A stretch of DNA of 23,250 bases from JAXHUE01 sp034189655 (GTDB lineage Bacteria; Chloroflexota; Dehalococcoidia; E44-bin15), in assembly GCA_034189655.1 (NCBI GenBank), contig JAXHUE010000029.1, forward strand, positions 1 through 23,250, read 5' to 3'. Shown piece after piece: positions 6,942-14,146 of this stretch. The notes under the pieces were generated by a model that saw only the letters and a list, made by a program, of their open reading frames with translations, ran no database searches and was not told the origin of the DNA. Within the stretch, counting starts at the first letter, position 1; each line of letters starts with the position of its first letter. A program made the translations under genes and the position numbers.

Positions 6942-7481
6942 ATGGAGCTGGTCATCAAGGGAAAGCACATGGAGGTTCAGCCCGAGGTACGGCGGTACGT
7001 GGAGCGCAAGATAGGGAAGCTCGATCGCCATCTCCCCAGCCTCACCGAGGCCGAGGTGGTGCTCACCATGGAGAGCACCAAGTCACCCCAGCACCGCTAC
7101 GTGGCGCAGGTCACGCTGAACAACAGGGGCACCCTCATCCGGGGCGAGGAGCGGGCGGCCGACCTCTATGCCGCCATAGACGGCGTATCCGATATCCTGG
7201 ACAGGCAGGTCGAGCGCACGAAGGGCAAGATATACGACAAGGGAAGGGGCACCTCGGCGGTCAAGGAGGGGGTCGTCGCTGCCCAGGCCGAGGCCGGGCA
7301 GCGCGTGGTCAAGGTGAAGCGCTTCGTGGTGACGCCCATGTCCCCTGAGGAGGCCGCGGAGCAGATGGAGCTCCTGGGGCACAGCTTCTTCCTCTTCTAC
7401 AATCCGGCGAGCGAGCAGTTCAACGTGGTCTATCGCAGAGACGACGGCAACTACGGCGTCATCGAGCCTGAGCTGGAGTAG
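6942..7481 (+). CDS. hpf: Ribosome hibernation promoting factor, long form
   Basis: Long-form HPF dimerises 70S ribosomes into inactive 100S particles in starved cells. The N-terminal ribosome-binding domain covers about residues 1-100 (MELVIKGKHMEVQPEVRRYVERKIGKLDRH and AADLYAAIDGVSDILDRQVERTKGKIYDK). The C-terminal dimerisation domain runs from VVKVKRFVVTPMSPEEAAEQMELLGHSFFLFYN to VVYRRDDGNYGVIEPELE. The length of 179 aa is normal for the long form. I placed the start at ATG 6942 because the family begins MELVIKG and because GGGAG and AAGGAG lie just upstream; the longer frame from 6825 is comF sequence in another frame. Confidence 0.95.
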   Translation: MELVIKGKHMEVQPEVRRYVERKIGKLDRHLPSLTEAEVVLTMESTKSPQHRYVAQVTLNNRGTLIRGEERAADLYAAIDGVSDILDRQVERTKGKIYDKGRGTSAVKEGVVAAQAEAGQRVVKVKRFVVTPMSPEEAAEQMELLGHSFFLFYNPASEQFNVVYRRDDGNYGVIEPELE

Positions 7482-7566
7482 GCAGGGGCGGGACATCGGC
7501 GGTTCGGCATCGGCACCTACCCTCATCATCTTCCTCGGCGGCCTCGGGGACAGCCCCGTTGAGGAG

Positions 7567-8619
7567 ATGGTCTCCGCGTGTCACCGCGCCATCGCCCGCG
7601 ACGTCATCGAGCGCGCCGCGGAGAGCGGCCCCTTCGCCGGGGTGGTGGTGGTCACCGACATGGCCGGGTTCGGGGACGGGCTTGGGCGCGGCGTGGTGGT
7701 GGAGCCTGGGGGCTCGTCGTTCCACTTCGGCCAGGCGCTGAAAGACGTTATCGAGCGGCACGGCATCGAGCGGCCCCTCTATGTCGGCCGGGGCAGCCTC
7801 CCCCTCATCTCGGCCCACGAGCTGGGCGAGCTCGCACGAAAGCTAGGGCGCGCCCAGGACACCGTGATCACCAACAACCCCTACTCCGCCGACGTGGTCG
7901 CCTTCGCCCCGGGGAGCGCCATCGCGCGCGTAGAGCTGCCGGCGGCGGACAACCCCCTGCCCCAGCTCCTGGTGCGCCAGGCGGGCCTGGGCCAGGTCGC
8001 GCTGCCGCGCACCGCGGTGTACCAGTTCGATGTCGATACCCCGGCAGACCTCCTCGTCCTCGCGCTCCACCCGGGGGCGGGGGCCCACACCAGGGCCTGC
8101 ATCGAGGGCATGGCGCTCGATGCCTCTCACGTCGAGAGGGCGAGTGCCCTCTTCGCCGACCCCGACGGCCAGGTGGTGGTGGCCGGGCGCATCGGCAGCC
8201 ACGTGTGGTCGCGGCTCGAGGCCGAGACCTCGTGCCGGGTGCGGGTGCTCTCCGAGGAGCGCAGCATGCACACCGACGAGCGGGAGCGGCGCGGCGAGGT
8301 GCGCACCATACTCGGCTTCTACCTGGAGCACGTGTCCTTTAGGCGCTTCTTCGATACGCTGGGCGAGCTGGGACACGCCGCCTTCATCGATACCAGGGTG
8401 CTGTTTTCGCACCGGGGGCTTAAGCCCCTGGCGGCGGACCGCTTCTACTCCGACCTGCGGCAGCCGCAACACATAGCAGACCCCTTCGTCCGGGAGTTCA
8501 CCGCGGCGGCGATAGAGGCCCCCATCCCCGTCGTCCTGGGGGGGCACTCCCTGGTCTCCGGGGGCCTCCTGGCCTTGATCGAGGTGGCCCGGATGAGGCA
8601 CGGCGGGGCGCCTGCGTAG
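7567..8619 (+). CDS. Uncharacterised two-domain protein, N-terminal half nucleotidyltransferase-like
   Basis: I do not recognise a named family. From the first ATG the protein is 350 aa. The N-terminal half has features that recall GT-A-type nucleotidyltransferases: AGVVVVTDMAG, TVITNNPYSADVVAF, and LPRTAVYQFDVDTPADLLVLAL, where the last resembles the end of MobA/CofC-like domains. The C-terminal half (about residues 190-350) contains the dense motifs VAGRIGSHVW, ETSCRVRVLSEERSM, FIDTRVLFSHRG, DRFYSDLRQPQHIADPFVREFT and VVLGGHSLVSGGL. The last reads like a glycine-rich binding loop. The reading frame is protein-like upstream of 7567 (TLIIFLGGLGDSPVEE, from about 7519) but offers no ATG, GTG or TTG after the hpf stop. 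The true N-terminus is therefore unresolved. It directly follows hpf. Confidence 0.75.
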   Translation: MVSACHRAIARDVIERAAESGPFAGVVVVTDMAGFGDGLGRGVVVEPGGSSFHFGQALKDVIERHGIERPLYVGRGSLPLISAHELGELARKLGRAQDTVITNNPYSADVVAFAPGSAIARVELPAADNPLPQLLVRQAGLGQVALPRTAVYQFDVDTPADLLVLALHPGAGAHTRACIEGMALDASHVERASALFADPDGQVVVAGRIGSHVWSRLEAETSCRVRVLSEERSMHTDERERRGEVRTILGFYLEHVSFRRFFDTLGELGHAAFIDTRVLFSHRGLKPLAADRFYSDLRQPQHIADPFVREFTAAAIEAPIPVVLGGHSLVSGGLLALIEVARMRHGGAPA

Positions 8620-8649
8620 AGCCCTGGCACCGGCCGGCGGAGGGGGCTG

Positions 8650-8679
8650 TTGACAGAGAGGGCGTGGCGGGGGTACACT
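8650..8679 (+). promoter_or_regulatory. Predicted promoter of glyA
   Basis: A perfect TTGACA (8650-8655) and TACACT (8674-8679, 4 of 6 to TATAAT) are separated by 18 bases. Transcription is expected near 8686, about 119 bases before the glyA ATG, so the gene has an unusually long leader for this window. Confidence 0.65.
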
Positions 8680-8685
8680 ATCGCC

Positions 8686-8804
8686 GTATAGAGAGATGTC
8701 TTTTTCGGCGCTGGAGTGCTCAGGTCTATTGCGGGGAAGAGACCTTCGTTCTATACAGCCACGCAGGAAACCGCGTGGCCTTCTTTATTAACGAGGTAAG
8801 GGCA
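8686..8804 (+). promoter_or_regulatory. Long, foldable 5' leader of glyA (candidate cis-regulatory RNA)
   Basis: Three perfect pairings are visible. GTATAG (8686-8691) pairs with CTATAC (8751-8756) and would close a larger domain. AGGTCT (8722-8727) pairs with AGACCT (8740-8745) inside it. GCCACGC (8758-8764) pairs with GCGTGGC (8773-8779) around the loop AGGAAACC. The first stem begins at the predicted transcription start. A GAGGT ribosome binding site follows at 8793-8797, seven bases before the start codon. I compared it from memory with glycine, THF, ZTP, SAM and SAH riboswitch consensus elements and found no match, so the ligand and even the regulatory role are unknown. Confidence 0.4.
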
Positions 8805-10061
8805 ATGGAGTCTTTAAGGCAGAGCGACCCCGAAGTGTGGCAGGCCATCGGCCGCGAGGAGGAGCGGCAGGGACAGAACATAGAGCTCATCGCCGCCGAG
8901 AACCACACCTCCAGGGCCGTCCTCGAGGCGCAGGGCTCGGTGCTCACCGACAAGTACGCCGAGGGATATCCAGGGCGTCGCTACTACGGCGGCTGCCGCG
9001 CCGTCGACCCGGTGGAGGAGCTGGCACTAGGCAGGGTGCGGCAGCTCTACGGCGCCGAGCACGCCAACGTCCAGCCCCACAGCGGGGCCCAGGCCAACAT
9101 GGCGGCCTACTTCGCGGTGCTGGAGCCCGGGGACAGGGTGCTCGCGATGAGGCTGGACCACGGGGGGCACCTCACCCACGGCAGCGCGGTGAACTTCTCC
9201 GGCCGGCTCTTCGCCTTCACCCACTACGGGGTAGACCGCGACACCGAGCGCATAGACTACGACGAGGTGGAGCGCCTGGCCCTTGAGCACCGCCCCCGGC
9301 TCATCGTGGCCGGGGCGTCCGCCTATCCCCGGACCATAGACTTCGAGCGCTTTCGCCGCATCGCCGATGCCGCCGGGGCCTCCCTGCTGGTGGACATGGC
9401 CCACATCGCCGGCCTGGTGGCGGCGGGGGTGCACCCGTCGCCCGTCCCCCACGCCGACATCGTGTCCTCCACCACCCACAAGACGCTGCGCGGCACCAGG
9501 GGGGGCTTCCTCCTGTGCCGGTCGGGGCTTGCCCATCGCATAGACGAGGCCGTCTTCCCCGGCGTGCAGGGCGGCCCGCTGGTGCACGCCATTGCCGCCA
9601 AGGCGGTGACCTTTGCCGAGGCCATGCGCCCCCAGTTCGCCGACTATCAGCGGGCGGTGCTGGAGAACGCCCAGGTCCTCGCCGCCGAGCTGGGGCAGGC
9701 CGGGCTCCGCCTGGTCTCCGGGGGCACCGACAACCATCTCGTCCTGGTCGACCTGGGGAGCACCGGGATAACGGGCCGGGCGGCAGAGCAGGCGCTGGAG
9801 GGGGTGGGCATAATAGTCAACAGGAACACCATCCCCTTCGAGAGTCGCCCTCCCCAGGTGGCCAGCGGCATCAGGCTGGGCACCCCCGCGGTGACCACCA
9901 GGGGATTCGGCCCCGCCGAGATGAAGGCCGTCGCCCGCCTGGTAGTGGAGGTCATCTCCGCCATAGGCGACGAGGGGCGGATGGCCCGCGTGCGCCAGGA
10001 GGTGGCGGAGCTGTGCCGCCGCTTTCCCGTGCCCGGCTTGGACGCCCGGTGTTGTCGCTAG
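8805..10061 (+). CDS. glyA: Serine hydroxymethyltransferase
   Basis: This PLP enzyme converts serine and tetrahydrofolate to glycine and 5,10-methylene-tetrahydrofolate, the main source of one-carbon units. The 418-residue product has the family length. Family landmarks are clear: NIELIAAENHTSRAVLEAQGSVLTDKYAEGYPGRRYYGGC, HGGHLTHG, LLVDMAHIAGLVAAGVHPSPVPHADIVSSTTHKTLRGTRGG with the PLP-binding lysine at residue 226, and the C-terminal GIRLGTPAVTTRGFG. The start at ATG 8805 (MESLRQSDPEVW) fits the family and has GAGGT seven bases upstream. The open frame happens to extend back to 8664 across the predicted promoter, and that extension is rejected. The rpsF promoter overlaps the 3' end. Confidence 0.96.
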   Translation: MESLRQSDPEVWQAIGREEERQGQNIELIAAENHTSRAVLEAQGSVLTDKYAEGYPGRRYYGGCRAVDPVEELALGRVRQLYGAEHANVQPHSGAQANMAAYFAVLEPGDRVLAMRLDHGGHLTHGSAVNFSGRLFAFTHYGVDRDTERIDYDEVERLALEHRPRLIVAGASAYPRTIDFERFRRIADAAGASLLVDMAHIAGLVAAGVHPSPVPHADIVSSTTHKTLRGTRGGFLLCRSGLAHRIDEAVFPGVQGGPLVHAIAAKAVTFAEAMRPQFADYQRAVLENAQVLAAELGQAGLRLVSGGTDNHLVLVDLGSTGITGRAAEQALEGVGIIVNRNTIPFESRPPQVASGIRLGTPAVTTRGFGPAEMKAVARLVVEVISAIGDEGRMARVRQEVAELCRRFPVPGLDARCCR

Positions 10062-10080
10062 TCCCCTTTCGTGCTATAAT
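10052..10080 (+). promoter_or_regulatory. Predicted strong promoter of rpsF-ssb-rpsR
   Basis: TTGTCG (10052-10057) and a perfect TATAAT (10075-10080) are 17 bases apart, and TGC directly before TATAAT makes an extended -10 element. The -35 box overlaps the glyA stop codon (10059-10061 follows it immediately). Transcription should start near 10087, with a leader of about 35 bases. Confidence 0.8.
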
Positions 10081-10121
10081 TTGCCGAGGTCTATATAAAT
10101 GCAGAGCAAGGAGGTACCAGG

Positions 10122-10409
10122 GTGCGCGACTACGAGCTGGTAGTGATAATCAGCCCAGAGGTCGCCGATGAAGAGACTCCCGCTGCCATAGAGAAGATAA
10201 GTCGGTTCATAACCGATAGGGGCGGCTCCATTACTGAAGTGAACCAGTGGGGGAGAAGAAAGCTTGCCTATCCGATAAAGAACTTCATGGAGGGCAACTA
10301 CGTACTGGCGCATTTTACAATGGATGCCCAGGCAACGGCTGACTTTGAAGCGAGCCTGGGGCTTGCCGAGGAGGTCCTACGCCACTTGCTGGTGAGGATG
10401 GGCGAGTAG
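10122..10409 (+). CDS. rpsF: 30S ribosomal protein S6
   Basis: S6 binds 16S rRNA together with S18 in the platform of the small subunit. The 95-residue protein opens RDYELVVIISPEVADEE and includes GGSITEVNQWGRRKLAYPIKNFMEGNYVLAHF, the classic S6 core. It starts at GTG 10122, with a near-perfect AAGGAGGT (10108-10115) six bases upstream. It is the first gene of the rpsF-ssb-rpsR set found widely in bacteria. Its base composition is noticeably less GC-rich than surrounding metabolic genes, as is common for conserved ribosomal genes. Confidence 0.97.
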   Translation: MRDYELVVIISPEVADEETPAAIEKISRFITDRGGSITEVNQWGRRKLAYPIKNFMEGNYVLAHFTMDAQATADFEASLGLAEEVLRHLLVRMGE

Positions 10410-10449
10410 CGGGAGGGCCTTTAGGCATCGGCGAAAGGAGTGGAGTGGC

Positions 10450-10857
10450 ATGGCAAGCTTGAACAAGGTCATGATCATCGGGAATCTGGGCACTGACCCC
10501 GAGATGCGTTTCACTCCCAGTGGAAATCCGGTAACCTCCTTTCGTATCGCAACGACGCGATCCTACATGTCCCCTGAAGGTGAGAGAAGACAGGAGACCG
10601 AGTGGTTCACCGTGGTGACCTGGAGCAAGCTGGCGGAGAACTGCAACCAGTTCTTGAGCAAGGGCCGCCGCGCCTACGTGGAGGGAAGGCTGAGGACCCA
10701 TAGCTGGGAGGGGCAGGACGGCCAGAGGCGCTTTCGCAACGAGATAGTGGCCAACAGGGTCATCTTCCTCGACCGTCCCGGGACGGTCACCGTCCCCGAG
10801 GAGGGAGACGTGGTGATCGAGTCCGATGAGTTCGCCCCGGAGGAGCTCCCCTTCTAG
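10450..10857 (+). CDS. ssb: Single-stranded DNA-binding protein
   Basis: SSB coats single-stranded DNA in replication, repair and recombination and recruits partners through its acidic tail. The 135-residue product shows the OB-fold pattern from SLNKVMIIGNLGTDPEMRFTPSGNPVTSFRIATTR through EWFTVVTWSKLAENCNQFLSKGRRAYVEGRLRT. It ends with the partner-binding tip EFAPEELPF. The linker is very short, only about 20 residues between the OB fold and the tip. The ATG at 10450 has AAAGGAG nine bases upstream. It lies between the two ribosomal protein genes and is expected to be co-transcribed with them. Confidence 0.97.
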   Translation: MASLNKVMIIGNLGTDPEMRFTPSGNPVTSFRIATTRSYMSPEGERRQETEWFTVVTWSKLAENCNQFLSKGRRAYVEGRLRTHSWEGQDGQRRFRNEIVANRVIFLDRPGTVTVPEEGDVVIESDEFAPEELPF

Positions 10858-10892
10858 GGCATTGCTTGAAAGCTCGAGGGCACAAAACGATG

Positions 10893-10898
10893 TATACT
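10893..10898 (+). promoter_or_regulatory. Possible internal -10 box upstream of rpsR
   Basis: TATACT (10893-10898) lies in a short AT-rich gap between ssb and rpsR. The nearest -35-like hexamer, TTGAAA (10866-10871), is 21 bases away, which is too far for a standard promoter. Extra rpsR transcription is therefore only a possibility. Confidence 0.3.
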
Positions 10899-10917
10899 AC
10901 AGGTGAAAGTAGAAGAA

Positions 10918-11223
10918 ATGGCCTTTAAGTCGAAGCCGTCCAAGCCAAGGGGTAGGGGTAGAAAAGGGGGCAGGTACATACCGAAGCGCAAGGTGTGCGC
11001 CTTCTGTGTGGCCAAGGTCGATACCATAGACTACAAGAACCCCGCACTGTTCCGCCGCTACATCTCTGATCGCGGCAAGATGGAGCCCAGGCGCAAGACC
11101 GGCGTCTGCGCCAGGCACCAGCGGGCCCTCGCGGTGGCGGTGAAGAGGGCGCGGCACCTCGCCTTGCTCCCCTATACCCCCACGCACATCCGTAAGACTG
11201 GCGGCGTTGGCGTACGAGACTGA
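10918..11223 (+). CDS. rpsR: 30S ribosomal protein S18 (zinc-ligand-bearing form)
   Basis: S18 pairs with S6 in the 30S platform. The 101-residue protein contains RKVCAFCVAKVDTIDYKNPALFRRYISDRGKMEPRRKTGVCARHQRALAVAVKRARHLALLPYT. It carries C-x2-C and C-x2-H pairs, so it is the Cys-rich version predicted to hold zinc. Ribosomal proteins with and without such ligands are both known. It is longer than usual at both ends: a basic Gly/Lys/Arg-rich N-terminus and about 15 residues (HIRKTGGVGVRD) after the normal LPYT end. I chose ATG 10918 (MAFKSKPSK), with AGGTGA 11 bases upstream; GTG 10903 would add only MKVEE and has no ribosome binding site. Confidence 0.95.
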   Translation: MAFKSKPSKPRGRGRKGGRYIPKRKVCAFCVAKVDTIDYKNPALFRRYISDRGKMEPRRKTGVCARHQRALAVAVKRARHLALLPYTPTHIRKTGGVGVRD

Positions 11224-11250
11224 AGACCTCTCCCCGCTTTAGAGAGGTCT
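11224..11250 (+). terminator. Perfect 9-bp hairpin after rpsR, without a T-run
   Basis: AGACCTCTC (11224-11232) and GAGAGGTCT (11242-11250) pair perfectly around a 9-base loop. It begins one base after the rpsR stop codon. No T-tract follows, so it may act as a 3'-end stabiliser or a weak or factor-assisted terminator of the rpsF operon rather than a classical intrinsic terminator. Confidence 0.5.
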
Positions 11251-11315
11251 GGGCTCCCCGATAGCCCCGGCGCGTGGCCCCCGGTGAGCGTGCTCGGTAT
11301 CATGGCGTTTTTACG

Positions 11316-12296
11316 ATGGCAAAGAAAGGCAAGCAACCACCCAGCCGTGAGGTCACCAAGCGCCGTCTCGCCCGCTGGGAGCAGGAGAGGCGGCGGCGCA
11401 GGATCACTGTCATCATCGGCTCCTCCATCGTAGCCGTCGTCATCGCAGTCGTCGCCTGCGGGTACTACTTCACCCAGGTCGCCCCGGCCCGGGAGTGGCT
11501 GTCCAAGGTGGGCCCCGCCGGCGACCGTACCGTCATCTACGCCGGCGACTACGTGGAGACCCTCCGCCTCTACCAGCTCGGCCTCTACCAGTCGTCCACG
11601 GACCAGCGCCAGGAGCCCCTCGTGCTCCTGGAGAACCGTGCACTGGTGCTCAAGGCGGCCCAGGCCTACCCCATCGACCCGGTGACCGATGACGCAATCG
11701 ACGAGGAGGTCCGGGCCATGCTCGTCGCCGAGGACGAGGACGTAGACGAGGAGGAGCTGGAGGAGCGCTACCAGGCGGTGCTCACCACCTTCGCGCTGAC
11801 CGATGGCCAGTTCCGGGACATCGTGAGGGTGGGCATCCTGGAGCAGAGGCTCGACGAGTACCTGAAGGGGCAGCTTCCCCAGGTGGGCGCAGAGGTGCGG
11901 CACGCCCACGTGGAGGCCATAGTCGTCGCCGATGAGGAGACGGCGCAGGAGGTGGAGGAGCGGCTGGAGGAAGAGGAGTTCACCGCCCTCGCCGATGAGT
12001 ATGGCCTGGGCGACATCGGATGGCTCCCTGAGGGCCTGATGGGCCCCGGTTTCGACGACGTGGCCTTCACCATCGAGCTCGATACCGCGAGCGAGCCCGT
12101 TGTCGCCCAGGGTGGATACTATATAGTCAGGGTACTGGAGCGGGAGGACAGGGCACTGGAGCAAAGCATGAGGCAGACCATGGAGGCCAATGTATTCAGC
12201 TTCTGGCTGGAAGAGGAGCGCGAGGAGAAGGTGGAGCGCAACCCCGGCCTCGACCTGGACCAGACCTTTCTGTGGGCCCTGGACCAGATCAGCTAG
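11316..12296 (+). CDS. Membrane-anchored parvulin-type peptidyl-prolyl isomerase (SurA/PrsA-like)
   Basis: A 326-residue predicted foldase acting outside the cytoplasmic membrane. A basic N-terminus (KRRLARWEQERRRRR) precedes one hydrophobic segment at about residues 28-50, so the protein is anchored rather than released; there is no lipobox cysteine in the right place. A SurA-N-like helical region follows (about 75-200, very acidic in the middle: EDEDVDEEELEERY). Then comes a parvulin domain (about 205-280) with the family order from VRHAHVEAIVVADEETAQEVEERL and GDIGWLPEGLMGPGFDDVAFTI to PVVAQGGYYIVRVLEREDRAL. No ribosome binding site precedes the ATG. A TATCAT hexamer at 11298-11303 suggests a near-leaderless transcript. 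The hom ribosome binding site overlaps its stop. Confidence 0.85.
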   Translation: MAKKGKQPPSREVTKRRLARWEQERRRRRITVIIGSSIVAVVIAVVACGYYFTQVAPAREWLSKVGPAGDRTVIYAGDYVETLRLYQLGLYQSSTDQRQEPLVLLENRALVLKAAQAYPIDPVTDDAIDEEVRAMLVAEDEDVDEEELEERYQAVLTTFALTDGQFRDIVRVGILEQRLDEYLKGQLPQVGAEVRHAHVEAIVVADEETAQEVEERLEEEEFTALADEYGLGDIGWLPEGLMGPGFDDVAFTIELDTASEPVVAQGGYYIVRVLEREDRALEQSMRQTMEANVFSFWLEEEREEKVERNPGLDLDQTFLWALDQIS

Positions 12297-12311
12297 AGGA
12301 GGACTGGCCCG

Positions 12312-13610
12312 GTGGGCGACAGGGATAGCGTAGGCATAGGTCTCATGGGACTGGGCGTGGTCGGCGGGGGCGTTGCCCGTGCCCTTCTGGGAAAGGCGCA
12401 GGCCATCTCGGCCCAGGTGGGCTGCCCGCTGCGCCTGGCGAGGGTGCTGGAGAAGGACCAGGCCCGGGTGCAGGCCTCCGCCATGGAGCCCGCCCTCTTC
12501 ACCACCGACGCCACAGATATCTTTACCGACCCCCAGATCGATATCGTGGTCGAGTGCCTGGGCGGTGAGCGCCCGGCGTACGACTTCATAAAAGAGGCCC
12601 TCGGCCGGGGCAAGTACGTGGTCACCTCCAACAAGGAGGTGGTGGCCAAGCACGGCCCGGAGTTCCACGCCCTGGCCCAGGAGCGGGGGGTGGACATCCT
12701 CTACGAGGCCAGCGTAGGTGGGGGCATCCCGCTCGTCGCCCCCTTCAAGCGAGACCTCCTGGCCAACAGGATATCCGCCATCTACGCCATCATAAACGGC
12801 ACCACCAACTACATCCTCACCCGCATGGCCCAGGAGGGCATCGAGTTCTCCGCGGCGCTCACGCAGGCGCAGGAGCTGGGCTACGCCGAGCCCGACCCGA
12901 CGAACGACATCGAGGGCATAGACGCCGTCTACAAGCTGGCCATACTGTGTGCCCTGGCCTTCAACGCCCGGGTGCACCCCGACGATATCTATCGCGAGGG
13001 CATCTCCCGCCTCTCCGCGCGCGACTTCCGCTACGCCAGGGAGCTGGGCTACGAGATAAAGCTCCTCGCCATCGCCAAGGAGAGCGAGGGCCAGGTGGAG
13101 GCGCGGGTGCACCCGGTGTTCCTGCCCCGGGACCTGCTCCTGGCCAAGGTCGATGGCGTCTACAACGCCGTCCAGGTGGAGGGCGACCTGGTGGGACGTG
13201 TCCTCTTCTACGGACAGGGGGCGGGCCCCGCGCCCACTGCCAGCGCCATCCTCTCCGACGTCATCGATATCGCCAAGGGCATACGCCGTGGCGGGGGCGC
13301 TCCCTCGCACTACCGCCTCGACCCCGCGAAGAGGGTGCGGCCCATCGCCGAGGTCGAGACCAGGTACTACGTGCGCATGCACACCGCCGACCGTGCCGGC
13401 GTGCTGGCACAGATATCTCGCGTCTTTGCCGAGCTGGGCATCAGCATCTCGTCGGTCATCCAGCGGGAGACCGATGTCGCCTCCCAGGCGGCCCAGATCG
13501 TGCTCATGACGTACCCGGCCCAGGAGAGTGCCGTGCAGCGGGCGCTGGCGGAGGTCGAGCGCCTGGACGTGGTCAACGAGGTGGCCAACTTCGTCCGGGT
13601 AGAGGACTAG
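12312..13610 (+). CDS. hom: Homoserine dehydrogenase with C-terminal ACT domain
   Basis: Hom reduces aspartate semialdehyde to homoserine, the branch point towards threonine and methionine. The 432-residue product has an N-terminal nucleotide-binding motif GLMGLGVVGGGVA, the catalytic and substrate region ILYEASVGGGIPLVAPFKRDLLANRISAIYAIINGTTNYILTRM, EPDPTNDIEGIDAVYKLAILCALAF, and a C-terminal ACT domain (from about residue 353, RYYVRMHTADRAGVLAQISRVFAELGISISSVIQRE). The ACT domain is the usual site of threonine feedback inhibition. The GTG start at 12312 has GAGGAGGA eight bases upstream, and the site overlaps the parvulin stop codon, suggesting coupling. thrC lies downstream, separated by one small gene. 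Confidence 0.96.
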   Translation: MGDRDSVGIGLMGLGVVGGGVARALLGKAQAISAQVGCPLRLARVLEKDQARVQASAMEPALFTTDATDIFTDPQIDIVVECLGGERPAYDFIKEALGRGKYVVTSNKEVVAKHGPEFHALAQERGVDILYEASVGGGIPLVAPFKRDLLANRISAIYAIINGTTNYILTRMAQEGIEFSAALTQAQELGYAEPDPTNDIEGIDAVYKLAILCALAFNARVHPDDIYREGISRLSARDFRYARELGYEIKLLAIAKESEGQVEARVHPVFLPRDLLLAKVDGVYNAVQVEGDLVGRVLFYGQGAGPAPTASAILSDVIDIAKGIRRGGGAPSHYRLDPAKRVRPIAEVETRYYVRMHTADRAGVLAQISRVFAELGISISSVIQRETDVASQAAQIVLMTYPAQESAVQRALAEVERLDVVNEVANFVRVED

Positions 13611-13693
13611 CGCCCCACCAGGTGGCGGAGGCCAGCAAAAGAGGCCGCTGCCTGTGTGGCGCGGCATCCCTTGTCATTTTAGGAGGTGCAGCG

Positions 13694-14077
13694 ATGGGGG
13701 CCATGTCGGTGCTGCTGGCGGTCAAGGACATGAAGGAGACCCTGGCCTTCTACACCCAGGTCCTCGGTTTCGAGATGGGGATGGTCTTCCCCGATGCCGA
13801 GGGCCCGGAGTATGCCGACGTTGCCAGGGACGGGATGCAGCCCATGTTTGTCCCCTGCCAGAACGTGGGTGTGGGCCCCGACGAGCGGCTGGGCGTGGGC
13901 GTGAACATCTACCTGGAGCTCGATGGCGACATCGATGAGTACTACCGCCAGGTCAAGGGCAGGGGCGCTACGGTCGTCGACGATATCAAGGACGAGCCCT
14001 TCGGCATAAGGGACTTCACCGTGAGCGACCCCAACGGCTACCTGCTCACCTTCAACAAGCAGCTCCAGGCTGGGTAG
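13694..14077 (+). CDS. Small VOC-superfamily (glyoxalase/bleomycin-resistance-like) protein
   Basis: A 127-residue protein with the paired beta-alpha-beta plan of the vicinal-oxygen-chelate superfamily. MSVLLAVKDMKETLAFYTQVLGFEMGMVFPDAEG begins the first half. NIYLELDGDIDEYYRQVKGRGATVVDDIKDEPFGIRDFTVSDPNGYLLTFNKQ forms the second, with the very typical ending D-P-N-G-Y-x-L-x-F. The first module lacks an obvious metal-binding histidine at its start, so catalytic activity is uncertain. AGGAGGTG five bases before ATG 13694 fixes the start. The longer open frame beginning at 12947 runs through hom in the wrong frame and is not the gene. It sits between hom and thrC, but nothing in the protein shows a role in threonine synthesis. 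Confidence 0.85.
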   Translation: MGAMSVLLAVKDMKETLAFYTQVLGFEMGMVFPDAEGPEYADVARDGMQPMFVPCQNVGVGPDERLGVGVNIYLELDGDIDEYYRQVKGRGATVVDDIKDEPFGIRDFTVSDPNGYLLTFNKQLQAG

Positions 14078-14128
14078 CGTTGAGGCCGGGGCCGGGTGAC
14101 TGCCAGAAAAGAGAAGTTTCTGAAAGTC

Positions 14129-14134
14129 TATAAT
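14129..14134 (+). promoter_or_regulatory. -10 box close to the thrC start, near-leaderless
   Basis: A perfect TATAAT at 14129-14134 predicts transcription from about 14141, six bases before the ATG at 14147. I see no good -35 hexamer at 16-18 bases spacing. The interval before the ATG (TAGAGA) holds no Shine-Dalgarno sequence. Confidence 0.5.
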
Positions 14135-14146
14135 AGAGCATAGAGA

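Noticed and set aside
8664..8804. N-terminal extension of GlyA by 47 residues
   Set aside because: It crosses the predicted -10 box and leader; the family start and the GAGGT site point to 8805.
8686..8804. Assignment of the glyA leader to a known riboswitch class
   Set aside because: None of the recalled conserved cores (glycine, THF, ZTP, SAM, SAH) is present; kept only as an unassigned candidate.
11172..13667. 831-aa minus-strand open frame opposite rpsR end, parvulin gene and hom
   Set aside because: Low-complexity shadow of well-identified genes on the plus strand.
12947..14077. 376-aa plus-strand frame appearing to fuse an Arg-rich domain to the VOC protein
   Set aside because: The first part is hom read in another frame; the real VOC gene starts at 13694 after AGGAGGTG.
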